Below are positions 17,459 to 27,291 of a stretch of 64,000 nt of DNA, in pieces. The stretch's first letter is position 1, and each line of letters starts with the position of its first letter. The DNA lies in assembly GCA_022841745.1 (NCBI GenBank), contig JALHQW010000001.1:15166-79165 (forward strand). Direction: 5' to 3'. A program made the position numbers and the translations under genes. Below the pieces are notes generated by a model. It had not been told where the DNA came from. It saw nothing but the letters and a program-made list of their open reading frames with translations, and did not search any database. The DNA comes from Saprospiraceae bacterium. GTDB taxonomy: Bacteria > Bacteroidota > Bacteroidia > Chitinophagales > Saprospiraceae.

Positions 17459-18099
17459 GCGTTCTACGAACAATTTTTTTGCTTTTTTTGGCTACGCTTC
17501 CCATGTTTGGTTTTGGCCAAACAAGAATATCCACCAAGCTCTATGGTCATCTGGCCATCAATGGAGCCCGTGGAGTTCCAGTTATTGACCAATCCTCAAC
17601 GGACTTAATCAAGTTTAGGTGGGTCACACCTGCCATCCAAATTTGCCTTGAAAATGGCAAGTACCGTGAATTCGAATTTACGAATCTCTTATTGCAGACA
17701 GCCCCAGACGAAGGTACCGATACCCGATTGTCCTTTGGGATAAAATATGAACTTGGCAAAAACTTTACTAAGAATCCAGAAAGTTCATTTCGTTTTCTGG
17801 CAGGTGTCTCTGCAAGGGGATATTTTGGCTACGAACAGTTGAATGCACTAAATCCAAATGGGTGGCCAACTGAGAATAGGGTTTTGGGACTTGGCTTGGC
17901 CATAAACCCGCATTTTGAGTATCATCTATTCAAGAACTTTTATTTTGATTTTTCGCCCTATTGCGAAGTGCTGAATTTTGCAGGCAGGGATGAATACGTT
18001 TACAATGAGTTCATCCTAGAAGAGTTGAGCGGTGCACAAGACTTTTATTTGCTCAAGTTGCAGTTATTCCTCCGGTTTGGGCTTGCTTGGCGTCTTTGA
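17455..18099 (+). CDS. Secreted protein, probable outer-membrane barrel, unknown function
   Basis: A 214-residue protein with a signal peptide ending near residue 22 (LPMFGFGQ). The mature part has alternating strands and ends in a cluster of hydrophobic and aromatic residues (LQLFLRFGLAWRL), as in small outer-membrane barrels. I chose the ATG at 17455, which overlaps the aminotransferase stop as ATGA; an in-frame TTG six bases earlier is less likely. No family recognised. Confidence 0.75.
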   Translation: MSVLRTIFLLFLATLPMFGFGQTRISTKLYGHLAINGARGVPVIDQSSTDLIKFRWVTPAIQICLENGKYREFEFTNLLLQTAPDEGTDTRLSFGIKYELGKNFTKNPESSFRFLAGVSARGYFGYEQLNALNPNGWPTENRVLGLGLAINPHFEYHLFKNFYFDFSPYCEVLNFAGRDEYVYNEFILEELSGAQDFYLLKLQLFLRFGLAWRL

Positions 18100-18111
18100 A
18101 TTGACACCATA

Positions 18112-18139
18112 AAAAAAGCCGCCCCAAGAGGGAGCGGCA
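18112..18139 (-). terminator. Terminator of the T9SS type A gene
   Basis: On the minus strand GCCGCTCCC pairs with GGGGCGGC (one bulge) and is followed by seven T. It lies about 75-100 bases past the minus-strand stop at 18213, in the gap between convergent genes. Confidence 0.7.
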
Positions 18140-18212
18140 ACATGGAATTTTATCACTGAGAAGGAAAAAAAATGAGTGTTTATCTACAGATTGGCTTTTG
18201 GTATGGATAAGA

Positions 18213-19361
18213 CTAAAAATTGGAAACCATCACTTGCGAGGACTGTGCAATCCGGCCATTTTCAAGAATGGCCACGATATAAAGCCCGCTTGCAAGTTGG
18301 CTAACGTCAAGGTCAGTATGTTTTTCACCTGTTGGTAATGACAACTTCAGCACCTGCTGACCAAGGTTGTTGAGCAACAAAATCTGGCCATCCTCCGATG
18401 TCAAAAATGGAATATCAATATGAAGGTTGTCAGAAGTTGGATTTGGCGAAAGCCTGAGTTGTTGTGTATCGTGTTCGTTCGAGTGCCCATCTATGGACGC
18501 TTCATCCTCCCTAAGCAAATAGCAGGAGGTGAACAAATCACAAGCACCATCTTCATTTGAAATAGCGGTAGCCACCTCACTGGCCCGGCATTCCCCCTCT
18601 TCGTTGCCACATGCAATGCACCTGAAAACCTGGTCAGATTCCAATACAATCTCCCTGCAAGCAACGCCATCCATGCCATGAGCGCCAAAGCCGTCCAATA
18701 GGCTAAAAACGATTTTGGGAGTGTAGCATCCTCGCTTGTAGGGAGCAGACAAGTTTTGGAAAATCTGGATGGAATCAGAATTGGCGTTGAAATCCACGGC
18801 TATGTAGTCGTACTCAAGGTCATAAGGTTGAACTCCACCCAAAAGTTCTTGTGGTGTGGGATTGTAGGAGAATATGATTTTTGCAGTTGGTTTAAGTCCT
18901 ACCACATTTTCAGCGTGTATTTTGCTGATGACATTGATATCGCAGCCACCACCATAAGGACAGTTGACGTACTCAATGCCAATGCGGTCTTCTGTACAGA
19001 TTTGACAGGTCGTGTAGGTGACACAATCCACCACGTCAGGCGCATTGAAGGGGTTATCGTCCCTGTCAATTTCAAGGCAAAACTTATAACCCCCGAATTT
19101 CTTAAAAGTATGCTGGAAAGAAAAGCCTTCGTATAGGGCTACGAAATCTCCGTTATCGGCAGTTGTTATCCACCATTTGTATTTGTAGTTGGCATTTTGG
19201 CTTGCATCAAAACATTCTGGGTTTTCATAGTCAATCATGCCAATGAAAAAGCAGGGTTTAGGCATTTCAATAAGGTTCTGAATGTCTTTGATGCATTGGG
19301 TTTGTGCCTGCACTGAAGTAAGCAATAGGAGGGCGAATGAGCATAGAATTACATTTTTCAT
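18213..19361 (-). CDS. Secreted protein with T9SS type A sorting domain
   Basis: A 382-residue secreted protein. The N-terminus MKNVILCSFALLLLTSVQAQ is a signal peptide; I start at 19361 because the open frame to 19433 would put 24 polar residues before it. The last ~80 residues are a type A sorting domain: LRLSPNPTSDNLHIDI, GQQVLKLSL, then DVSQLASGLYIV and a basic end. The middle (about 25-290) is rich in paired cysteines and has a PKD-like stretch (KWWITTADNGDF), but I do not recognise a catalytic domain. Expected location is the cell surface or medium via T9SS. Confidence 0.85.
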   Translation of the reverse strand: MKNVILCSFALLLLTSVQAQTQCIKDIQNLIEMPKPCFFIGMIDYENPECFDASQNANYKYKWWITTADNGDFVALYEGFSFQHTFKKFGGYKFCLEIDRDDNPFNAPDVVDCVTYTTCQICTEDRIGIEYVNCPYGGGCDINVISKIHAENVVGLKPTAKIIFSYNPTPQELLGGVQPYDLEYDYIAVDFNANSDSIQIFQNLSAPYKRGCYTPKIVFSLLDGFGAHGMDGVACREIVLESDQVFRCIACGNEEGECRASEVATAISNEDGACDLFTSCYLLREDEASIDGHSNEHDTQQLRLSPNPTSDNLHIDIPFLTSEDGQILLLNNLGQQVLKLSLPTGEKHTDLDVSQLASGLYIVAILENGRIAQSSQVMVSNF

Positions 19362-19517
19362 AGTACAAAAATCAGTTGAACCGGTGTCCGGGTTGGCATG
19401 CTGATAAAATGAATTACCAACAGAGCCTTCCACTCGTGCGTAGTCGGTTGGTTAAAAGAATAGCAATGAATGTTGTCATTTCGCCCTTGAGTTACCAAGT
19501 GCGGAATAGGGTAAGTG

Positions 19518-19570
19518 ATTGCACGGTGTTGTTCAACGCCGGTGAAGGCAGGTTCAATCCTGTCAGCAAT
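19518..19570. ncRNA. Candidate three-way-junction RNA or DNA element
   Basis: ATTGC (19518-19522) pairs with GCAAT (19566-19570) and encloses two hairpins: CGGTGTT-GTTC-AACGCCG (19524-19541) and GGCAGG-TTCAAT-CCTGTC (19547-19564). The second arm looks like a tRNA T-arm, but there is no D-arm or 7-bp acceptor stem, so it is not an intact tRNA. It lies 157-209 bases upstream of the minus-strand start at 19361 and could be in its leader. The strand is unknown. Confidence 0.25.
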
Positions 19571-19849
19571 AGCATAAACAGGCTTGAGGGCGGCTTGCGC
19601 CGTCAGCGGATATGTACATGGGAAAATTCAGTGTGCAAGATTTGCACAATTGTGGGCTATAGGATGCTAAAAAGCAAAAGGTAGGTGCCTAAAAAGTTGG
19701 CTCCTTTTTTTCGTTTTGGATTAGTTCGATGCACAAATAAAGAGAGTATTCATATTATTTTCAAATATTCGTTGACTTTTTTTGCCGCTTAAAAAATACG
19801 TGTGATGAAAACCCCAGTAAAATCAAATCTTATTAAAAAAATAAAAATT
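19571..19849. other. Intergenic stretch, no gene recognised
   Basis: The rest of the 527-bp gap 19362-19888. It is AT-rich toward the right, with no convincing coding frame and no clear promoter for the minus-strand gene at 19361. Confidence 0.5.
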
Positions 19850-19878
19850 CAAAAAATTTTCATCTGATTGTTTGATGA
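19850..19878 (-). terminator. Possible terminator of the giant adhesin gene
   Basis: On the minus strand TCATC and GATGA form a 5-bp stem around a 9-base loop, followed by AAATTTTTTG, about 11-25 bases after the stop at 19889. The stem is short, so this is tentative. Confidence 0.35.
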
Positions 19879-19888
19879 GCCTCAAATC

Positions 19889-22800
19889 CTACTTTACTAA
19901 GGTGACTCCCCCCTTCAAAAGTTCGGTGCTGCCATCAATAAATTCTACTTCTGCGTACCAGACAAAAACAGCTGGGTCCATCGCCTCGCCTTTGAAATAG
20001 CCATCCCAGCCATAGTTCAAATCGTTCGCCATGAAATCAAATGCCTCATACACCGACTCGCCCCAGCGGCTAAAAACCATGAATTTTTTGACTTTCACTG
20101 GCAAGTCAATATTGGAGAAAACCGTGAACTTGTCATTGATGCCGTCATCGTTTGGCGAAAAAGCATTGGGCACATAGACATCATTTGATTTCTTGACGAG
20201 TATCGTAATTGGTGCAGTGTCCTCACAACCGTTCTTGTCAATGACCGTCACCGTGAAGCTGGTGGTCTGTAATGGCAAAGCCATGGGATTCAAGCAATCG
20301 GAGCAAGAAAGGAATTCGGCGGGCGTCCATATTATGGTCTCCACTTCACTCAGGGGGATGTTCAATCCAACGTTCAGTTGGATGCTGTCTCCGAGGTCTA
20401 TCAGCTGGATTGGCTCGATATCCAAATCCAATTGAACGGCAGGCTCAATGAGGATGCTGGTTGTTTGGCTACACCCATTGGCATCCTGAACTGCCAAATC
20501 ATATGCACCAGGCAAAAGGTTGCTGAATAGTGGTTGAGCGCTGTAATTGCCCCCACCATTGATGGAATAGGAATAAGGCGGCAACCCGCCCGAAACATCC
20601 GTGAATGCCACACTTCCAAGCGTGCCCGTGCAAAGGGGTTGGGTGACCAATGGCGTGGCAATTGGGAAGTCGGAATTGATAGTCACTTCGTCCAAAGCAG
20701 TGCAGCCGTTGCCGATTTGGGTAACCATGAGCTGGTAAGTACCGGGTGTTGCGATAGTCGGATTGGCAGTATTGGCACCAGTTGTTATCGAGCCATCAGA
20801 GCTGCTCCATGCAAAACCCAATGGGCCGACGCCTGCAGAACCATTGCCGTTAAGGGTATTGTTCTGTCCGTTGCAGCCAAGCAAAAATGGCAGTCCTGCA
20901 TCAGCCGTTGGTTCAAGCGTGTCCACTGTTACAACGGCTTGCAGTACCGTTGTGCAGCCATTCACCGTGTTTGTCAATTCTAACTGATAGGTTCCAGCTT
21001 CGTCAACGACTGGGGTCAAGCTATTGGTGCCGGACAAAATATTTCCGTCCACAGAGGCCCATTGGATGCCGAGGTTTGAGCCTTGTATCACGGTAGCCTG
21101 CAAGCTGACCTGATTGGTGGCGCAAGTCAGTTTTGCCGGGGGCGCAATGGCGGCTTGCGGTTCTGCCATATCTGCCACAACCTGAACTGCATCGCTCGTC
21201 GAGCAGCCATTTTGCTGGTTGGTGATGGTAAGTGTATAGTTCCCTGGCTCATCCACTATTGGGCTTGGAGAATTTGCACCGCTAAAGATATTCCCATTGG
21301 TAGTGGTCCATTGATAAATGAAGTTACTGCCCATGCTGCTCCCAGTACTGTTCAACCCAACCATGTTGGCGGAACAGGTTATTTGCCCATTCGCATTTGC
21401 CACAGCAACTGGGTAGCTTATTTGCTGGACAACTTCTATTTGAGCAATCTCGCTGCATGAATTAGCGGTGTTGGTGACAGTCAGGAGGTAAGTGCCAGGT
21501 TCGTTTACTTGTGGGGTGGGTGTATTGTCTCCACTTAGTATATTCCCATTTGGCGTTGACCAACTAAAAAGGAACATTGACCCATTGGAGCTTCCTGAGC
21601 CATTCAAGGTCACATGGTTGGTTAGGCAGTCCAAGCTGTCTGGCATTGCGATAACAGCTGTTGGCAAGGCGATGTCTTCCTCAATCACGACAAAATCAGT
21701 GCTTGTGCAACCTGTGCTGGTGTTGGTCACCAACAATTGGTAAGTACCCGGCTCGTCAACGGTTGGGGTTAACGTATTTGCGCCAGCACTGATGTTTCCA
21801 TCCGAACTGCTCCAATAATAGGTGATGCCCATGCCCGTTTCGGAGCCTGCTCCGTTCAATTGCAGGAAGGTTTGCAAACAGTTCAGTTCATCGTCTTGGC
21901 CTGCTACGGCATCAGGCAGATCATTCTCCAAAACCACGACTACATTGGCTGAGCTGCTGCAATTGTTGAGGGTATTGGTAATGGTGAGCTGGTAAGTACC
22001 CGGCTGGTTGACCGTTGGTTGCAGTCCATTATCACCTGCGACGATAAATCCGTCTTGGGTTGTCCAATTATATACGAAGCCAAGGCCTGTTTCGGAGCCG
22101 CTTGCATCTAAATTTACTTCATCCACGCTGCAAGTAAGGCTGGGTGCTTGCGCAATGGCGACAGCTGGGATGTCTTCATCAGGAATTACTTGCACGAAGT
22201 CTGTGGCCGTGCAGCCGTTTGTTGTGTCGGTCACCACCAATTCATAGGTGCCCAAACTGCCAACGGTCGGCTGTAGGGTCGTTGCCCCATTGACGATGGT
22301 GCCTCCAGTTAAGCTGTTCCATAGGTAGCTAAAGTTTTGGCCAATACTTGAGCCGGTACCGTTTAGGCTGACGGTGTTCGTTTGGCAAGCGAGTTCGGCA
22401 TTCAAGCCGGCTTCCGCTATTGGCACAGTTACGTTTTCAATCAATACAGTCCCAACCGTTGCGGAGCAACCATTTTGTAGGTTGGTGACGGTCAATTGGT
22501 AGTTGCCAGGCTCATTGACCAATGGGGTCAAACTGTTTCCACCATTCACGATGCCAGGGCCATCCCAATCGTACCCAAAGGCAGTTCCAATGCTGCTTCC
22601 AAAGCCGCTAAGGTTCAGTTCCGCCACCATGCAATTCAATTCGCCATTTGCCTGTGCAACGGCATTGGGCTGGGTCAAGTTTTCATAGACCGTTACTTGA
22701 CCGATGGTGGAGCATTGGTTGGTATTGTTGGTTACGACCAGGTTGTAGGTGCCAGCCGAATCAACGGTCGGGCTGAGCACCGTTGTGCTACCAACGATAC

Positions 22801-25800
22801 TGCCATTCGAGGTTGTCCATGAATAGCTATAGTTTGCGCCCTGGCTCGAAGCCGAGGCATCCAGGGCGACCGTGGCAGTTATGCAATTGATGGTGTCGGC
22901 AGGCTGAATATTGGCCATGGGGAAAGCCAAATCTTCCGCCACTTGAACCATTGCCTCGGCTGTGCAACCATTTGCCTCGTTTGTGACCGTCAAAATATAT
23001 TCACCCGCTTCTCCAGCTGTGATGGTCGTCCCGTCGTTTGGCCCTATTATTTCTCCATCAACAGTTGCCCATGAAAAGCTTAAGTTGGCATTTGGCGGAA
23101 CGTTACCAATGCTCGCCTCAATACTGACTTCAGTGTTACTACAGTCAATCATTGGCTGAGAGGGTAGGGCGATGGTTGGGGTGTCATCTTCCAATATCAC
23201 CGTGGCGCTGCCTTGGTTTTGACAATTGTTGTTTTCATCTATCAAGGTTAGGATGTAGGTGCCTGCTGCTCCAACCGTTGGGGCCAAGCTGTTTTGATCA
23301 GAAATGAAGCTGCCATCTGTGGTTGACCAAACAAAGCTAATTCCGGTGCCTTGGGAAGAAGCGGTTGCATCCAATACCAAGGTTGCATTGTTACAGTCAA
23401 GGTTGCCGTTTGGAGCGATGGAAACTATGGGCATATCCGTACTTTGCAAAACCTGAACCGCTACTGTATCGGCACAGCCATTGCCCAAGTCGGTCACAAT
23501 CAGCTGATATTGACCCGGTGCGGTTGCCGTTGCATTTTGTGAAGTCTGTCCACCGCTAATTACGCCATTGGAAGTTAGCCATTGAAAGCTGAAATCAATG
23601 GGATTGCCTTGGATGTTTCCAATGAGGGCCACCGAATCTTGAAGGCAATCCAACAGGCCATTAACCGATGCGGTGGCCTGCGGCTGTTCAGTATCTTGCG
23701 ACACAGCTACTTGTGCTTCAGATGCACATCCGTTGGCTGAGTTCACTACTTCCAGTAAGTATGTCCCAGCGTTTGAAACCTGTAAACTTGTCGAATTTGC
23801 ATTTGGAATGGCGTTTCCGTTCAAGTACCATTGGTAACTAACTCCATTTCCTGATGACGATCCAGCGCCATTCAAAGTAACAACTGCTGTTGTACAATCA
23901 AGATTTTGGGGCGCTTCAACAGCGGCGGTTGGGGCGGTTGTATTTAGGCCAACCGAAACAATTGTTGTCGCTTCGCAATGGTTGGTTTCATTGGTCACTA
24001 TGAGAGTGTAACTGCCCTGCGAGTTGACGCTAGGATTAAGGGTATTGCCTCCGGCAACAATGCCTGTGCCTGTCCATGAATAGGTGAAATTGGCCCCAAG
24101 GCTGGAACCGTTTCCGTTCAGTACCAATATACTGTCCGAGCAAGTTATCGTGCCGCCAGCGGCTTCCGCAATTGGCATTTCTTGATTGGCCCCCACCAAG
24201 ACTTGGGCAGTGTTGGTGCAGCCGTTTGCGGTATTTGTTACCAATAAGGTATAAACTCCGCCTTCTTCCACCGTGATGTCAAGGCCATTGTCTGCCCCGA
24301 CGATGCCCGGCCCTGTCCACAAGTAGCTGATATCGTTCCCTGGTTGCGAACCTTGCCCAGTGACAGCGATGGTTGTTGCTTCGCAATCAAGGCTGTCGGT
24401 TGCTTGGGCAAATGCATCTGGGGTAGTGCTTACAGCCGTGACCGTAGCCGAGGCTACTTCCGTGCAATCACCGCCGTCGGTGATGGTAACGGTGTAAGTT
24501 CCAGCACCCAGCCCAGTTTGGTTTTGGGTGCTCGGAAGGCCATTAGACCAGGCAAAGCTGAAGGGAGGGGCACCGCCATTTACCACCAATCCAATGGTTC
24601 CTGCATTGGGTGCATTGCAGTCCACTTGTGAGCCAGTTGCTACTGCGGAAATTGGAGGAACGGAAGCCACTGTGCCGTTGGCCAAAGCGGTACAGCCATT
24701 GCCATCGGTAACCGTGACCTGGTAATTGCCTGCTGGCAAGCCAGAAGCACTTGGGGCGTTAGGAGATCCGTTGCTCCAGCCATAGCTATAAGGTGTACTC
24801 CCGCCAGAAGTGATCAGGGTCATCGAGCCAGTTGTGTTGCAGTCTATCGGGGTTGTTGTAACCGTGTTTTGAATATCACCGAGAAATATATTGGCCATAC
24901 CAGCGGCTGCTCCTTGGCAATTGGCCGTTACGGTTGAGACGGCGGTAAAAGTATAAGCCCCCGGTGTACTTGTACTGAACTGAAAAGGTGAAGTTGTGGC
25001 AAGAAGGGGACTTTGAGCGATGCCATTAATGGTATAACTCAAAAGCCAATTTGGCTCGCCACTTATTCCTATGGTAAAAACATGTTCATCGTTTGCATTT
25101 TCGAGGCAGCTATTGGTTCCGCTTGCCAATAGGCTGGCAGATGGAATCTCAACCACGGTTGCGGTGGTATTCGCTACGACCTGTGTTCCGCAATGGTCGG
25201 TAATGGTAACCGAAATTAATTCGTCATCAGTTGGTGTGATATTGATAGTGGGAGTGCTCAAGCCATTGCTCCAAAGATAAGTGTAGCTGCCGCCTGCTAT
25301 ACCATTGGTGATAGATGGTGAAAGGCCCACCGAACTGCCTTCGCAAATTTCAATGCTTGGGAGAGTTGCATTGAAAATAGGCGGGTCGGTGAGGGTAAGC
25401 GTGTATTCGAGCTGGTTGCATTCGCACCCATTTTCTACAGAAACCTGAATGCTTTCTATCCCTTCGGAAATATTGTCGGCAATCACTGAAATAGGGAATA
25501 CGATGCTGTCTTGTCCAGCAGGTATGACAACCGTTGCAGGCAAAGTCAAAAAGTCAACACCTTCGGTAGCAGTGCTGGAAGGAAGCAGGGTCAAGTTGAT
25601 TGGAACCTCCTTGGTAATGTCGCTATCCGCATCCCGGTAAAAAACGAATTGTGCTGGTTCGCATCCCTCTATGAAGTTTTGAATTCCAGTGGATGGCTCG
25701 ATATTGCCAGTCTCAGGGTCGCCGCCAGCATCGAAGCTACCTGCCCCCAAGAATACGGCCGAATCGAAAATGCCGTCTCCTACATCGGCAATGACCAGCC

Positions 25801-26848
25801 GGATATGGTATTGTTCGCAGGGAATCACATTGGCGGTGGCGGTCAGTACGGTTGTCCAGCCATCGTATTGGATGTCGGTCATGTTGGTGGTTGCTCCGCA
25901 ATTGGCCCTATTTGGCACAAAAAAGGCCGAGTTGTCTATCTGGTTGACGTTGTCAATGGTTACGTACAGGCTGGTAGAAGGCACGATGGCAAGGTTCTCC
26001 CCATTGAACGAAAAACTCCCATTGATGCCTGGTCCGCTGATGAAGAACCCGAACAGGTCGTTCATGCCTGTGTTGACGAACTCACAGTATTCCTCTGATG
26101 CAAATACATAGTCAAAAGATACGGTTGTCCCTGTTGGAACAAAGTCGAACTCAATGCCCTGCACATCCTGGATACTAGAGGTAGCGAAAATCTCCAAATC
26201 AGGGTCAGTAGTGGGGCCGCCAATGTTCATGCCAGCTTGGTCGTCATTGTTAGGCCCAGCGGCATCTGCGATGTCTCCTGTGCAGAGGATGACTCCATTT
26301 GGGATGCCAATGGTCGAATTGCCATCTGAAAAACTGCCCCGACCAACGCCGACCCCAATGGCATTGAGGTTGGAAACTTCATAACAACTACCACCCAAGA
26401 AAATATCGTTGAGCAATGTTTGGGGGCTTATCAAACCCTGTGTGGCTATTTTATTTTGAGCTAGGATGTTTTCTTTTTTACCGCAATCCTTACAACCTAT
26501 TGATAACCAAATATTTGAATTTACTTTTTGGGAAGCCTGTGAATCTCTTTTAGCTAAAAATTGATGGCAGTTTTGCGAAGCCGTAAAGCTGAAACTCGGC
26601 TTGAATAGCTGGCTGCTTTCCAATTGTTTTATGGTAACGTTGTTACCAGGTTCATTTATCCATACTTGATAGGTCTTTCCTGGTTGCAATCCGCAGACTT
26701 CGATGCGTTGCTCTGTGAAAGGGAAAGAGATGGCTTCACGAAGCTGATTGCCAATCAAATTGACATGAGCTGTACTTTGTGAGACAGCTGAGCTGACCAC
26801 CAGCAGCATCAGTCCAATAAATACATAGGTCTGTAGTATCGGTCTCAT
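19889..26848 (-). CDS. Giant T9SS type B adhesin-like protein with choice-of-anchor L and 15 Ig-like repeats
   Basis: About 2319 residues. After a signal peptide (MRPILQTYVFIGLMLL to about residue 25) comes a small Cys-containing module, then a choice-of-anchor L domain (about 140-375, with FDYVFASEEYCEF and FGFFISGPG). A Calx-beta-like stretch (about 385-485), an Ig-like region and two SprB-type repeats (about 665-810, GGSTPYSYGWSNG) follow. Residues about 815-2055 hold 15 repeats of about 83 residues, each with Cys near its start (LxC) and Cys in NGC, so one disulfide per unit is likely. Another SprB-like unit and the gliding-motility C-terminal domain (VPNAFSPNDDGINDKF, FSRWGESVYE) close it. 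I start at 26848, since the promoter at 26892 leaves only about 14 bases to the ATG at 26872. Confidence 0.93.
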   Translation of the reverse strand: MRPILQTYVFIGLMLLVVSSAVSQSTAHVNLIGNQLREAISFPFTEQRIEVCGLQPGKTYQVWINEPGNNVTIKQLESSQLFKPSFSFTASQNCHQFLAKRDSQASQKVNSNIWLSIGCKDCGKKENILAQNKIATQGLISPQTLLNDIFLGGSCYEVSNLNAIGVGVGRGSFSDGNSTIGIPNGVILCTGDIADAAGPNNDDQAGMNIGGPTTDPDLEIFATSSIQDVQGIEFDFVPTGTTVSFDYVFASEEYCEFVNTGMNDLFGFFISGPGINGSFSFNGENLAIVPSTSLYVTIDNVNQIDNSAFFVPNRANCGATTNMTDIQYDGWTTVLTATANVIPCEQYHIRLVIADVGDGIFDSAVFLGAGSFDAGGDPETGNIEPSTGIQNFIEGCEPAQFVFYRDADSDITKEVPINLTLLPSSTATEGVDFLTLPATVVIPAGQDSIVFPISVIADNISEGIESIQVSVENGCECNQLEYTLTLTDPPIFNATLPSIEICEGSSVGLSPSITNGIAGGSYTYLWSNGLSTPTINITPTDDELISVTITDHCGTQVVANTTATVVEIPSASLLASGTNSCLENANDEHVFTIGISGEPNWLLSYTINGIAQSPLLATTSPFQFSTSTPGAYTFTAVSTVTANCQGAAAGMANIFLGDIQNTVTTTPIDCNTTGSMTLITSGGSTPYSYGWSNGSPNAPSASGLPAGNYQVTVTDGNGCTALANGTVASVPPISAVATGSQVDCNAPNAGTIGLVVNGGAPPFSFAWSNGLPSTQNQTGLGAGTYTVTITDGGDCTEVASATVTAVSTTPDAFAQATDSLDCEATTIAVTGQGSQPGNDISYLWTGPGIVGADNGLDITVEEGGVYTLLVTNTANGCTNTAQVLVGANQEMPIAEAAGGTITCSDSILVLNGNGSSLGANFTYSWTGTGIVAGGNTLNPSVNSQGSYTLIVTNETNHCEATTIVSVGLNTTAPTAAVEAPQNLDCTTAVVTLNGAGSSSGNGVSYQWYLNGNAIPNANSTSLQVSNAGTYLLEVVNSANGCASEAQVAVSQDTEQPQATASVNGLLDCLQDSVALIGNIQGNPIDFSFQWLTSNGVISGGQTSQNATATAPGQYQLIVTDLGNGCADTVAVQVLQSTDMPIVSIAPNGNLDCNNATLVLDATASSQGTGISFVWSTTDGSFISDQNSLAPTVGAAGTYILTLIDENNNCQNQGSATVILEDDTPTIALPSQPMIDCSNTEVSIEASIGNVPPNANLSFSWATVDGEIIGPNDGTTITAGEAGEYILTVTNEANGCTAEAMVQVAEDLAFPMANIQPADTINCITATVALDASASSQGANYSYSWTTSNGSIVGSTTVLSPTVDSAGTYNLVVTNNTNQCSTIGQVTVYENLTQPNAVAQANGELNCMVAELNLSGFGSSIGTAFGYDWDGPGIVNGGNSLTPLVNEPGNYQLTVTNLQNGCSATVGTVLIENVTVPIAEAGLNAELACQTNTVSLNGTGSSIGQNFSYLWNSLTGGTIVNGATTLQPTVGSLGTYELVVTDTTNGCTATDFVQVIPDEDIPAVAIAQAPSLTCSVDEVNLDASGSETGLGFVYNWTTQDGFIVAGDNGLQPTVNQPGTYQLTITNTLNNCSSSANVVVVLENDLPDAVAGQDDELNCLQTFLQLNGAGSETGMGITYYWSSSDGNISAGANTLTPTVDEPGTYQLLVTNTSTGCTSTDFVVIEEDIALPTAVIAMPDSLDCLTNHVTLNGSGSSNGSMFLFSWSTPNGNILSGDNTPTPQVNEPGTYLLTVTNTANSCSEIAQIEVVQQISYPVAVANANGQITCSANMVGLNSTGSSMGSNFIYQWTTTNGNIFSGANSPSPIVDEPGNYTLTITNQQNGCSTSDAVQVVADMAEPQAAIAPPAKLTCATNQVSLQATVIQGSNLGIQWASVDGNILSGTNSLTPVVDEAGTYQLELTNTVNGCTTVLQAVVTVDTLEPTADAGLPFLLGCNGQNNTLNGNGSAGVGPLGFAWSSSDGSITTGANTANPTIATPGTYQLMVTQIGNGCTALDEVTINSDFPIATPLVTQPLCTGTLGSVAFTDVSGGLPPYSYSINGGGNYSAQPLFSNLLPGAYDLAVQDANGCSQTTSILIEPAVQLDLDIEPIQLIDLGDSIQLNVGLNIPLSEVETIIWTPAEFLSCSDCLNPMALPLQTTSFTVTVIDKNGCEDTAPITILVKKSNDVYVPNAFSPNDDGINDKFTVFSNIDLPVKVKKFMVFSRWGESVYEAFDFMANDLNYGWDGYFKGEAMDPAVFVWYAEVEFIDGSTELLKGGVTLVK
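20680..24420 (-). repeat. DNA encoding 15 tandem Ig-like repeats
   Basis: Period about 250 bases. Unit starts are marked by LDC, ITC, LNC or LTC and later by GTYQL.VTN..NGC. Codon use has drifted between units, so the array is old rather than a recent expansion. Confidence 0.85.
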
Positions 26849-26891
26849 TCTCTTCGTGTTGAATCTTATCATTGTCTTTTTGAAAGCAAGC

Positions 26892-26922
26892 CAAACTGAT
26901 AATGTTTGAATCCAACTACAAA
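26892..26922 (-). promoter_or_regulatory. Promoter of the giant adhesin gene
   Basis: On the minus strand TTTG (26919-26922), 19 bases, then TCAGTTTG (26892-26899), seven of eight to TAnnTTTG. Confidence 0.55.
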
Positions 26923-27291
26923 CAAAGGCACAATGGAAACATTAGACAGCTTGCTGTCATTCAATTGCATGCACTAAAATTCATAGGGCGAGTCATCCTG
27001 CAGGTTGCAGATGCTTGTTCAAAAAAACTTAGTTTGTTCAAAGTGTTCGTAAGGAAAAAGGGCAAGATGTGCTTGGCCGAAATTCAAAAATCGTGAGGGC
27101 CAACTGAGATAGGGTAGAATGTTTGAAGCGTCGAGCTAAGGAATAAGGAACTACAAATGTAGTGAATACTCTTACAACTGCAATAATTTATTTGTCAACT
27201 TGGAAAAATGTTTACTCAACTGGAAAAATTGTTCTGTTGAACTGGCAGGTGAAGATAAGGTTTCGTGGCTTTGAACTTTTAAGCACTTCGT
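26923..27291. other. Intergenic stretch, no gene recognised
   Basis: Spacer between the adhesin promoter and the 3' end of the aspartyl protease gene. A 64-codon plus-strand frame at 26902-27096 overlaps the promoter and resembles nothing. No terminator hairpin was found for the gene ending at 27292. Confidence 0.5.

Noticed and set aside
19518-19570. Intact tRNA gene
   Set aside because: No D-arm, no 7-bp acceptor stem, and the T-loop is one base short.
26902-27096. Small plus-strand gene of 64 residues
   Set aside because: It overlaps the predicted promoter of the giant adhesin gene and has no recognisable motif.
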